The notes under the pieces were generated by a model. That model was not told where the DNA came from. It saw only the letters and a program-made list of their open reading frames with translations, and did no database searches. Both the position numbers and the translations under genes were made by a program. This document shows positions 1 through 5,847 of a stretch of 5,847 nt of DNA, in pieces. The first letter of the stretch is position 1. Every line of letters begins with the position of its first letter. The DNA is from JBLHKE01 sp047619485 (GTDB lineage: Bacteria > Verrucomicrobiota > Verrucomicrobiia > Verrucomicrobiales > DEV007): contig JBLHKE010000508.1 in assembly GCA_047619485.1 (NCBI GenBank), positions 1 through 5,847 on the forward strand, in the 5' to 3' direction.

Positions 1-210
1 TATAACAGTATACTATCCCACCCAGATTGGGGGATATTTTTTTCGATCATCGGGTGTTTTCGGCTTATTGTCACTGTTTTTCTTGGGGTTTGGGTCTATT
101 TAAGTTATGCTGATAGTTTAGACTTTTTGCAGTCTTGTGGTGGTGCAGATATCCTCATTTTTGTTTTTGGATACGCGATATTATTGCTTCCTTGATATAT
201 TAGGTTTCTT

Positions 211-236
211 AGCTCCAACGACTTAGGGGTTTTTTT
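211..236 (+). terminator. Weak terminator-like stem plus T7 tract (alternatively part of attI)
   Basis: AGCTCC at 211-216 can pair with GGGGTT at 226-231, including two G-U wobbles, around a 9-nt loop. A run of seven T residues (230-236) overlaps the end of the stem. This is the shape of a rightward rho-independent terminator, but the stem is weak. It would end transcription about 50 bp before intI, or act as a leader attenuator if the intI promoter is further upstream. The same bases read on the minus strand resemble an integron simple recombination site, which is a competing explanation. Confidence 0.22.
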
Positions 237-272
237 ATCATTTCGCTCTTGCCTAATCCGCATTTGTTATTT

Positions 273-285
273 AGAACACTGTTCT
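273..285. promoter_or_regulatory. Perfect 13-bp palindrome abutting the intI start codon (possible operator)
   Basis: AGAACA (273-278), C (279), TGTTCT (280-285) is a perfect dyad ending one base before the ATG at 287. It occupies the place where a Shine-Dalgarno sequence would be, and no purine-rich SD is visible. A repressor bound here would cover the 5' end of the message, and an RNA hairpin would hide the start. Many integron integrases are repressed by the SOS regulator LexA. The half-sites GAAC/GTTC are those of Gram-positive-type LexA boxes, but those have a 4-bp spacer and this has 3. Against the motif reported for verrucomicrobial LexA (TGTTC-N4-GAACA) the half-sites are in inverted order. 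The dyad is seen in the sequence; its use as an operator and the identity of the regulator are inference. Confidence 0.4.
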
Positions 286-286
286 T

Positions 287-1555
287 ATGAATACTTACTT
301 GCAGAATTGGCATGCGGATTTGAAAGCTTCTCGGGATTTGAATACGAGTGAGATCCGGGGGTTCGAGATCTTGCTCTCTTGGTTCGATGGTTGGAGGATT
401 GGGCTTTGTTTGAATCCTGGGCGCCCGGCGGCGGAGCGATTTTGGAAGGAGCAGGTGCGCTCCAAGGGAAGAGAGGAATGGCAGTTGCTGCAGTGGGCGG
501 AGGCGATTCGCTGGTATTTGCGCTGGCTGGATATTTGCCTGCACCAGAAGCGTGAGGTGCGTGGGCTTGCGGAGCGCTTGAAGGTTGCGGCTTATTCTGT
601 CGGGGCGCGGCGTGGGTACATGCCGAATACTCGCAAGCGTTATGGCGGATGGCTGGCGAAGTTCGGTGCTTGGGTGAGCGGTGCGGATGGCAGTGAGGCA
701 AAGGGTGGCGCACTGGAGGCGATGAACCCAGCGGTGGCCTGTGAGTGGCTGACGTATTTGGTGGAGGTGAAGGGGATGAGTTACTCTAGCCAGAAGTCGG
801 CGCTGAACGCGTTGGCGTTTTTCTATAAAAGCGTGTGTGGCATGGAGGAGGTGGACTTGCGGGTGAGGCTGCGCAAGACGCAGGCACGGGTGCCGGTGGT
901 GCTGAGTCAAGGTGAGGTAGCGCGGGTGATCGAGCAGCTGTCCGGAAAGTATCAGCTCATGGCGCGGCTGCAGTATGGTACGGGCATCCGGATCTCGGAG
1001 TTGATGAGCTTGCGGGTGAAGGATTTCGATTGGGAGCGCAATCAGGTGGTGGTGCGGGAGGCGAAAGGAGATAAGAGCCGAGTGACGATGTTGCCGGCCG
1101 GGGTGAAGGCGGAGTTGTTTGCGCGGCGCGATGTGGTGCGTCCGGTGTTTGAGATGGATCGGGCGAATGGCCTCGCAGGGGTGAAGTTACCGACCTTGTT
1201 AGCGCGGAAGTATCCCTCGGCCCCGGAGAGTTGGCAGTGGTTTTGGATGTTCCCATCGAAGAAGCTGTCGTTTGATCCGGATGATGGGACGGAGCGGCGA
1301 CACCATTTGCATGCCGAGTCCTATCGGAAGGCTCTGCGGAAGGCGGTGGAGGCGGCAGGGATCGAGAAGCGGGTCACGCCGCATGTGTTCCGACACTCGT
1401 TTGCCACCCATCTGTTGGAGACGGGTACCGATATCCGCACCTTGCAGGAGCTTCTCGGGCACGAGGATGTGAAGACCACGGAACGATACACGCATGTGGC
1501 GCAGGGGGTCGGCGGGACGGGGGTGCGCAGCCCGCTGGATGCGATGGCTGATTGA
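287..1555 (+). CDS. intI: Integron-type tyrosine recombinase (IntI) with N-terminal extension
   Basis: This 422-residue site-specific recombinase would catalyse attI x attC and attC x attC strand exchange through a 3'-phosphotyrosine intermediate. By alignment with IntI1 from memory, the catalytic residues are R235 (in GTGIRISEL), K260, H366 and R369 (in TPHVFRHSF), H392 (in LLGHEDV) and nucleophile Y401 (in RYTHV). The IntI-specific insertion, used to hold extrahelical bases of folded attC, spans about 292-345 (LARKYPSAPESWQWFW, then ERRHH). The C-terminus GGTGVRSPLD is also typical of IntI. The SAM-like core-binding domain covers about 94-200. Residues 1-90 have no counterpart in IntI1 (337 residues). 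They are rich in W, R and hydrophobic residues and look helical. The ATG at 287 is chosen because the reading frame becomes coding-like there; no Shine-Dalgarno is visible. The coding strand is strongly G over C. The gene is intact and probably active, and converges on the DUF1501 operon. Confidence 0.93.
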   Translation: MNTYLQNWHADLKASRDLNTSEIRGFEILLSWFDGWRIGLCLNPGRPAAERFWKEQVRSKGREEWQLLQWAEAIRWYLRWLDICLHQKREVRGLAERLKVAAYSVGARRGYMPNTRKRYGGWLAKFGAWVSGADGSEAKGGALEAMNPAVACEWLTYLVEVKGMSYSSQKSALNALAFFYKSVCGMEEVDLRVRLRKTQARVPVVLSQGEVARVIEQLSGKYQLMARLQYGTGIRISELMSLRVKDFDWERNQVVVREAKGDKSRVTMLPAGVKAELFARRDVVRPVFEMDRANGLAGVKLPTLLARKYPSAPESWQWFWMFPSKKLSFDPDDGTERRHHLHAESYRKALRKAVEAAGIEKRVTPHVFRHSFATHLLETGTDIRTLQELLGHEDVKTTERYTHVAQGVGGTGVRSPLDAMAD

Positions 1556-1561
1556 TTGATT

Positions 1562-1612
1562 GAGTAGCTGTCCACGGAGTGCAACTCCAGGCTACTTTCG
1601 GGCTACGCCCTG
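1562..1612. terminator. GC-rich hairpins just after intI (possible factor-dependent or weak terminator)
   Basis: Starting 9 bases after the intI stop, GTAGC (1564-1568) can pair with GCTAC (1591-1595). This encloses a tighter stem of GGAGT (1576-1580) with ACTCC (1584-1588). A second compact hairpin follows, GGGC (1600-1603) with GCCC (1607-1610). No T-run follows, so this is not a standard rho-independent terminator. The dense small dyads could instead be a REP-like intergenic repeat. The stop codon itself lies in a GATT triplet repeat (1550-1561). Confidence 0.25.
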
Positions 1613-1639
1613 ACGCGGAGTCGGAACAAGTTTCAGACA

Positions 1640-1806
1640 CTAGGAGCCTGTCGGACTTAGAGGATTCGAGCAAAACGTTTTAGAATTCCAATCCAGATCC
1701 GTCTGCTGGGGAGGATTTAAATGGATTTAATGACGATTCAGCGGGCGGATCTGGGCGAGTTCTAAAATGATTCTTGCCGGAGCGGGTAAGTCCGACAGGC
1801 TCCTAG
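1640..1806. mobile_element. MITE-like long inverted repeat, IS5-type CTAG flanks
   Basis: The ends are a perfect 20-bp inverted repeat (1640-1659 and 1787-1806). The outer four bases at both ends are CTAG, which is self-complementary and may be a target duplication. That leaves 16-bp terminal repeats, GAGCCTGTCGGACTTA (1644-1659) and its complement (1787-1802). Symmetry continues inward imperfectly: TTTTAGAA (1678-1685) with TTCTAAAA (1760-1767), and CCAGATCCG (1693-1701) with CGGATCTGG (1746-1754). The arms are thus about 75 nt each. The centre holds an 8-bp direct repeat GGATTTAA (1713-1720 and 1723-1730). There is no open reading frame for a transposase. Insertion into CTAG (YTAR) is characteristic of some IS5-family elements, so this may be a non-autonomous derivative of one. 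As RNA it would fold into one long hairpin on either strand and could end transcription from both converging genes. Integron attC was considered and rejected. Confidence 0.7.
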
Positions 1807-1826
1807 CAGACGATTAGCTCGCTAGG
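1802..1826 (-). terminator. Stem-loop downstream of the DUF1501 gene
   Basis: CCTAGC (1802-1807) and GCTAGG (1821-1826) form a perfect 6-bp stem with a 13-nt loop, beginning 9 nt after the DUF1501 stop codon in the direction of that gene. It overlaps the outer end of the MITE-like repeat. There is no clear U-run on the minus-strand transcript. Termination is therefore only a guess, and the long MITE hairpin beyond it is an equally good candidate. Confidence 0.2.
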
Positions 1827-1835
1827 CCGATCGAT

Positions 1836-3296
1836 TTACGCCAAGATCTTCTTGATCACGCGCATCGGCTCGACGCCGGTCAGGCGCTGGTCGAGACCCT
1901 GGTAGCGCTTGGTGAAGCGTTCGTGGTCGATCCCGAGGCAGTGCAGGATCGTGGCGTTGATCTCGTTGATATGCACCGAGTCGGCGACGGGGTTGTAGGA
2001 ATACTCGTCGGTTTCGCCGAGCTCGATGCCGCCCTTGATGCCGCCGCCGGCCATCCACATGCAGAAGTTACGCGGGTGATGATCGCGCCCGTAGACCTCC
2101 CTGGTGAGCTTGCCCTGTGAGTAGACGGTGCGCCCGAACTCGCCGCCCCACACGACGAGCGTGTCGTCGAGCATGCCGCGCTGTTTCAGGTCGGTGACGA
2201 GAGCTGCGCAGGCTTGGTCGGTGTCTAGGCACTGGTTGCCTAGCTCCTTCGGCAGGTTGCCGTGCGAGTCCCAGCCGCGATGCATGATCTGCACCATGCG
2301 CACGCCGCGTTCCACCAGGCGTCGCGCCAGCAGCGCGCTCTGCGCGAACGATCCGGGCGTGTCGACGCGGTCACCGTAGAGGTCCTTGGTCGCCGGTGAT
2401 TCACCACTCAGGTCGGTCAGGTCCGGGACGCTGGATTGCATCCGGTAGGCCATCTCGTATTGGGAAATTCTTGTCTGAATATCAGGGTCGCCGAAGCGCT
2501 GGAAGCCGCGCTGGTTGAGCTTGCCGAGCGCGTCGAGCATCGCGCGCCGGTCGCTGCGATCGACGCCTGGAGGGTTCTCTAGGTAGAGCACCGGATCGGC
2601 CCCGGCGCGCAGCACCACCCCACTGTGCTTGCCCGGTAGGAACCCCGACCCCCACATACGGCTGAACAGGGCCTGGGCGTTAGATCCGTTGGGGAAATTC
2701 GGCATCAGCGCGACGAAGGCAGGCAGATCGCTGGTCTCGGCACCGAGGCCGTAGGAGACCCACGACCCCATGCTCGGCTTGCCGGGCACCTCGCTGCCGG
2801 TCATGACGAAGGTGCAGGCCGGGTCGTGGTTGATGGCGTTGGTGTGGACGGTTTTGATCACCGCGATGTCGTCGACGATCTTCGCCGTATGCGGCAACAG
2901 CGAGCTGACCCAGCGGCCGCATTCACCGTGCTGCGTGAACTCGAATTTCGACGGGGCGACGGGAAACCTCCCCTGCCCGCTGGTCATTGTCGTGATGCGG
3001 TCACCGAGGAAGTCCTTCGGCAGATCTTTGTCGAACTGCTTGGCGAGGTTTGGCTTGTAATCCCAGGTATCGAGCTGCGACGGCCCACCGTTCATGTGCA
3101 GGTAGATCACCGACTTGGCGGTGCCAGAGAAATGCGGGAGTGCGGGCAGCGCCGGGTGCACCTCCGAGGAGAGCGCCTGGCTGCGAGCTTGCGAGGCGAG
3201 CAGCGATGCCATCGCGATGCCGCCGAGGCGCAGGCCGGAGTCGCCGAAGAACTGGCGGCGGGTCTGGAGGACTTGGTTGTCGAAGAATGGATTCAT
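1836..3296 (-). CDS. DUF1501 family protein with Tat signal peptide
   Basis: The 486-residue product is an exported protein of the DUF1501 family (alkaline phosphatase/sulfatase-like clan), in the usual size range. No enzymatic activity is established for it. A twin-arginine signal is visible: T12-R13-R14-Q-F-F, a hydrophobic stretch at about 21-34, and a likely cleavage site after S39-Q-A41. Family motifs follow in order: MNGGPSQLDTWDYKP (68-82), INHDPA (155-160), GWDSHG (341-346), WGGEFGRT (383-390) and GRDHHP (403-408). The D, H and E residues in these are the likely metal- or substrate-binding positions by analogy with the clan. The Tat signal suggests export in folded form. The gene lies 92 bp downstream of the PSCyt2/PSD1 gene on the same strand, the standard pairing in PVC bacteria, and is probably cotranscribed with it. 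No clear Shine-Dalgarno precedes the ATG; it is preferred because the Tat motif sits right behind it. Confidence 0.93.
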   Translation of the reverse strand: MNPFFDNQVLQTRRQFFGDSGLRLGGIAMASLLASQARSQALSSEVHPALPALPHFSGTAKSVIYLHMNGGPSQLDTWDYKPNLAKQFDKDLPKDFLGDRITTMTSGQGRFPVAPSKFEFTQHGECGRWVSSLLPHTAKIVDDIAVIKTVHTNAINHDPACTFVMTGSEVPGKPSMGSWVSYGLGAETSDLPAFVALMPNFPNGSNAQALFSRMWGSGFLPGKHSGVVLRAGADPVLYLENPPGVDRSDRRAMLDALGKLNQRGFQRFGDPDIQTRISQYEMAYRMQSSVPDLTDLSGESPATKDLYGDRVDTPGSFAQSALLARRLVERGVRMVQIMHRGWDSHGNLPKELGNQCLDTDQACAALVTDLKQRGMLDDTLVVWGGEFGRTVYSQGKLTREVYGRDHHPRNFCMWMAGGGIKGGIELGETDEYSYNPVADSVHINEINATILHCLGIDHERFTKRYQGLDQRLTGVEPMRVIKKILA

Positions 3297-3388
3297 GTCG
3301 TCGGTTCGATTTGAGATCGAGGGGCTGAGAATTGAGAGATTTTGCTTAGACTTGGGTTTCGGGCTTCGATTTTTAAATCGAAGTTACG
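3297..3388 (-). other. Intercistronic gap with two hairpins
   Basis: This 92-bp gap separates the PSD1-domain gene from the DUF1501 gene. It has two dyads. The first is a perfect 9-bp inverted repeat, CTTCGATTT (3364-3372) with AAATCGAAG (3375-3383), lying 5 bases after the upstream gene's stop. The second is TCGAT (3306-3310) with ATCGA (3316-3320), close to the DUF1501 start. Neither has a strong U-run on the minus strand. The first could be an mRNA-stabilising or processing hairpin, or a weak partial terminator that sets the ratio of the two products. A separate promoter for DUF1501 is not evident. Confidence 0.45.
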
Positions 3389-5847
3389 TCAATTGCGGAC
3401 GACGGCTTCGTCGAGGTTGAGGATGAGGTTGGCGACTAAGGTCCAGGAAGCGAGTTGTACTTCATCGACGCCCGCAGGGGGCGCGGATTCACCAAAGGTG
3501 ATCGCCTTCTTAGCCTCTTCCGGGGTCGCTTTGTATTTGGCGAGCTGCTGGTTGAAAAACTCCAGCACCACCAGCGCCTCTTCCGCTGCGGGAGGTCGGG
3601 CCAGCACGCTGCGGTAGGCAAATAGGATGCGCCCTTCAGGTGTCGCGTCCGCCTTCATGATGAGTCCAGCGAAGCCGCGCGCGGCTTCAAAATGCTGCAC
3701 GTCGTTCATCAGTTGCAGCGCCTGTAGTGGCGTGTTGGTACGGTCGCGGCGGATGCATGATTCCTCGCGAGCGGGCACGTCGAAGTTCGACAGCATCGGG
3801 TGAGGCGCGGTGCGCTTGACGAAGGTGTAGAGGGTGCGCCGGTAGATATCGTCCCCTTTTCCCTGCTTGTAGTTGCGGGTGTTGGAGCCACCAAAGGCGA
3901 CAGGCTCCCAGATATTCAGCGGCTGGTATGGGTTGACGCCTTTGCCGCCGAGTTGGGGTTTCAGAAGGCCGCTGACGAACAATGCCTGATCGCGAATCTG
4001 TTCGCCATCGAGGCGAAACCGTGAGCCACGCCCGAGTGTCTCATTCTCCGGATCATTCGCCCAACTGGAGGCCGGCGCATTGCTCTGTTGGCGGAAGGTG
4101 CGGCTGATCACCAGCTCTCGCATGAGCGCCTTCACGTCCCAGCCGGTCTCTTGGAAATGGATCGCTAGCCAGTCGATTAATTCTGGATGGCTTGGCAGTG
4201 ATCCCTGGGTGCCAAAGTCGTGGCTGCTCTTTACTAATCCGAGACCGAACACCTGCTGCCAGAATCGGTTCACTGCCACACGCGCTGTCAGCGGGTTCTC
4301 TGGTGCGACCAGCCAGCGTGCGAGGTCGAGGCGGTTGGCGCGTTCGCCTACTTTCTTCAAAGGCGGCAGCACGGCGGGAGTCGCGGGAACGACCGGCTCG
4401 CCAGGGGTGTCGTATTGGCCACGGATCATGACAAAGCTGTCGCGCGGCTTGGGCAGATCTTTGTAGATGAACGTCGACGGCACGGACGCATCGTAGGCCG
4501 TCCGTTCCTTGGCCACCTCCGCCAGTCCGGTGAGCTGTGGGGCAAACGACTCGCGCGTGCTGCTGCAGACGTTCTGCACGTAGAAATCGAGTAGGAGTTT
4601 CTCCTGTTCCGGCTTGAGCACTTGCTCCGGCCCAGCCTTCAACCACACCTTCAAATCATTCGAAGCGCCGACCGTGTCCTTGCCCATCTGGGCTTTACGC
4701 CAGGCGGTGAACGAAAGCAGAGGATCACTGCTCGGATCAGTTCGCCCAGTGACGCCCATTTTATCGAAATAGACCGTGCCGCCATGGACGGTGAAAGCGA
4801 AACCGTTGACCTTCGTGCCCGGGTTGAGCCCAATGCTCTTGCCGTCGACTTCCAACTTCACCCACTCGCCCAAGTTCGGCAGCGCACCGGCTACGAATCT
4901 CTCCGTCGTCCCCTTCTTGCCAAAGTCGATGGTATCGGCACCCCAAACGCCGCGATGTTTCCAACCGCCACTATTGAACTGGATCATCACCTCCTCGGGC
5001 GGATCGGCCGGATCTAGGTAGACATGCAGGAAGAACGCCGGATTCTCCGGGACGGTGAACACCGCGGCACCCTCTTCATAGTAATCTTGCGCCATCGCCG
5101 CCCCACCGCGCTTGAGTGATTTCGCGCCGCTGAATACCGGGGAGTCGACATAGGTCAACCCGTGCCCCGACGAACCGACCTTCGCCCCCTGCGGAAACGC
5201 ATCATCGAACCAAACCTGCTCGGACTCGGTCACTGGCGGTTTCGAATTGGCCTCGGCCGGATCTCGATAGACGACCTTCACCGCGATCGCCCCCATCTGT
5301 TTTCTGATCGTTGCCTCACGATCACCGAACGCCTTCATCTTCTCATCGTAGCCATCTGGCCTCACCCTCATCACCGGCTCGGTCAGCAGTTTGTTGCCAT
5401 CCATCGCCGGGTCCGCGTTGGAATTGAAGAAAGCATAGAGCGAGTAGAAATCTTTCTGCGTGATCGGGTCGTATTTGTGATCATGACAGACCGCACAACC
5501 GGCGGTGAGCCCGAGCCAGGCCTGCGCCGTCGTGCTGGCGCGATCGACGGCGTAGCGGTAGATGAACTCTTTCTTGATGCTGCCGCCTTCGCCAGTCGTA
5601 ACGTTGCAGCGATTGAAGCCAGTCGCAACCAGTTGGTCTTGGGTCGGGTTCGGTAAAAGGTCGCCGGCCAGCTGTTCGATGGTGAACTGGTCATACGGCA
5701 GGTTGCGGTTGAAGGCAGACACGACCCAATCGCGGTAGGCCCACATCTGGCGCTCGTTGTCGAGGTGCATGCCGTGCGTGTCGCCGTAGCGGGCGACGTC
5801 GAGCCAGAAGCGCGCCATCTCTTCGCCGTAGTGCGCCGAGGCGAGGA
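3389..5847 (-). CDS. PSCyt2/PSD1 (DUF1549-DUF1553) protein with CxxCH motif, N-terminus cut by window edge
   Basis: The frame stays open to the right edge. Nine further codons precede the ATG at 5818 and read LASAHYGEE, matching the conserved family segment that leads into ARFWLDVARYGDTHG. That ATG is therefore internal, and the true start, signal peptide and any PSCyt1 cytochrome-like domain lie outside. Counting from that methionine, DUF1549 (PSCyt2) covers about 1-145 and contains C108-A-V-C111-H112, a possible haem c site. A beta-rich, LamG-like insertion spans about 203-360, and DUF1553 (PSD1) about 490-790, with LARWLVAPENPLTARVAVNRFWQ-type sequence at its start (499-521). Such proteins are exported and typical of Planctomycetes and Verrucomicrobia. 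Their biochemical role is not settled; redox or polysaccharide-related functions have been suggested from context. The lamin-like insertion could bind carbohydrate. Downstream lies the partner DUF1501 gene. No frameshift or internal stop is seen. Confidence 0.92.
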   Translation of the reverse strand, partial: LASAHYGEEMARFWLDVARYGDTHGMHLDNERQMWAYRDWVVSAFNRNLPYDQFTIEQLAGDLLPNPTQDQLVATGFNRCNVTTGEGGSIKKEFIYRYAVDRASTTAQAWLGLTAGCAVCHDHKYDPITQKDFYSLYAFFNSNADPAMDGNKLLTEPVMRVRPDGYDEKMKAFGDREATIRKQMGAIAVKVVYRDPAEANSKPPVTESEQVWFDDAFPQGAKVGSSGHGLTYVDSPVFSGAKSLKRGGAAMAQDYYEEGAAVFTVPENPAFFLHVYLDPADPPEEVMIQFNSGGWKHRGVWGADTIDFGKKGTTERFVAGALPNLGEWVKLEVDGKSIGLNPGTKVNGFAFTVHGGTVYFDKMGVTGRTDPSSDPLLSFTAWRKAQMGKDTVGASNDLKVWLKAGPEQVLKPEQEKLLLDFYVQNVCSSTRESFAPQLTGLAEVAKERTAYDASVPSTFIYKDLPKPRDSFVMIRGQYDTPGEPVVPATPAVLPPLKKVGERANRLDLARWLVAPENPLTARVAVNRFWQQVFGLGLVKSSHDFGTQGSLPSHPELIDWLAIHFQETGWDVKALMRELVISRTFRQQSNAPASSWANDPENETLGRGSRFRLDGEQIRDQALFVSGLLKPQLGGKGVNPYQPLNIWEPVAFGGSNTRNYKQGKGDDIYRRTLYTFVKRTAPHPMLSNFDVPAREESCIRRDRTNTPLQALQLMNDVQHFEAARGFAGLIMKADATPEGRILFAYRSVLARPPAAEEALVVLEFFNQQLAKYKATPEEAKKAITFGESAPPAGVDEVQLASWTLVANLILNLDEAVVRN

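Larger units (their letters stand above)
1..286. other. AT-rich non-coding leader upstream of intI
   Basis: No convincing gene lies in this stretch. It has about 106 G+C in 286 bases (37%), clearly lower than the coding DNA to its right. It holds T-rich runs, a small hairpin (AGACT at 120-124 with AGTCT at 131-135), a T7 run at 230-236 preceded by a weak stem, a direct repeat of CTTAG (208-212 and 222-226), and the palindrome at 273-285. The intI promoter should lie here. TTGATA at 192-197 resembles a -35 box, but I see no properly spaced -10 box, so I do not call a promoter. In classical integrons attI and the first cassette lie on this side of intI. No attC site (paired RYYYAAC and GTTRRRY) was found between position 1 and the gene. 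Confidence 0.6.

Noticed and set aside
192..220. Sigma-70 promoter for intI based on TTGATA at 192-197
   Set aside because: No acceptable -10 hexamer lies 15-19 bp downstream; the T-rich composition makes single-box matches likely by chance.
209..910. Long minus-strand reading frame opposite intI (233 residues)
   Set aside because: It lies antisense to a clearly homologous integrase, its translation is rich in H, P, R and L as expected from a shadow frame, and it has no recognisable domain.
1640..1806. Integron attC (59-base element) beside intI
   Set aside because: The repeat has the right general size and folding, but its ends lack RYYYAAC and GTTRRRY core sites and it is almost perfectly symmetric at the tips without attC-style extrahelical bases. 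CTAG-flanked terminal repeats fit a transposable element better.
2826..3314. Plus-strand reading frame (162 residues) opposite the DUF1501 gene
   Set aside because: It mirrors the conserved DUF1501 coding sequence, is low-complexity in R, G, V and D, and shows no family motif or ribosome-binding site.
4053..4646. Minus-strand reading frame (197 residues) overlapping the PSD1 gene in another frame
   Set aside because: It is a frame-shifted reading of the DUF1553 region; the overlapping frame matches the family without interruption, so there is no sign of a frameshift or second gene.
5816..5818. ATG at 5818 as the true start of the PSCyt2/PSD1 gene
   Set aside because: The codons before it (LASAHYGEE) continue the conserved family segment to the window edge, so this methionine is internal and the gene is truncated by the window.
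1..5847. CRISPR array, tRNA or rRNA genes
   Set aside because: No regularly spaced direct repeats, no cloverleaf or CCA-end signature and no conserved rRNA segments were seen on either strand.

Overview
The window looks like chromosomal DNA from a member of the PVC superphylum, most likely a verrucomicrobium or planctomycete. The evidence is the right half: a PSCyt2/PSD1 (DUF1549/DUF1553) protein followed by a Tat-exported DUF1501 protein, a gene pair that is heavily expanded in those phyla. I cannot place it to genus.

Layout, left to right. Positions 1-286 are an AT-rich (about 37% GC by hand count) non-coding stretch. It ends in a perfect 13-bp palindrome immediately before a rightward gene (287-1555) for a complete integron-type tyrosine recombinase (IntI). 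The integrase has the IntI-specific insertion, all six conserved active-site positions and an extra N-terminal region of about 90 residues. Positions 1556-1835 are non-coding. They carry small GC-rich hairpins and a 167-bp inverted-repeat element (1640-1806) that looks like a MITE with CTAG flanks. Leftward from the right edge come the truncated PSCyt2/PSD1 gene (3389-5847, start outside the window), a 92-bp gap with two hairpins, and the DUF1501 gene (1836-3296). intI therefore converges on this operon, and the MITE sits between the two 3' ends.

The two leftward genes are probably one transcription unit whose exported products act together in the cell envelope. Their biochemical role is unknown. 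The integrase is unrelated to them in function. No attC site or cassette array is visible on either side of it, so within this window it is either a lone integrase or the edge of an array lying left of position 1. The points of most interest are the N-terminally extended IntI, the operator-like palindrome abutting its start codon, a weak attI-like core about 60-75 bp upstream of that start, and the MITE.
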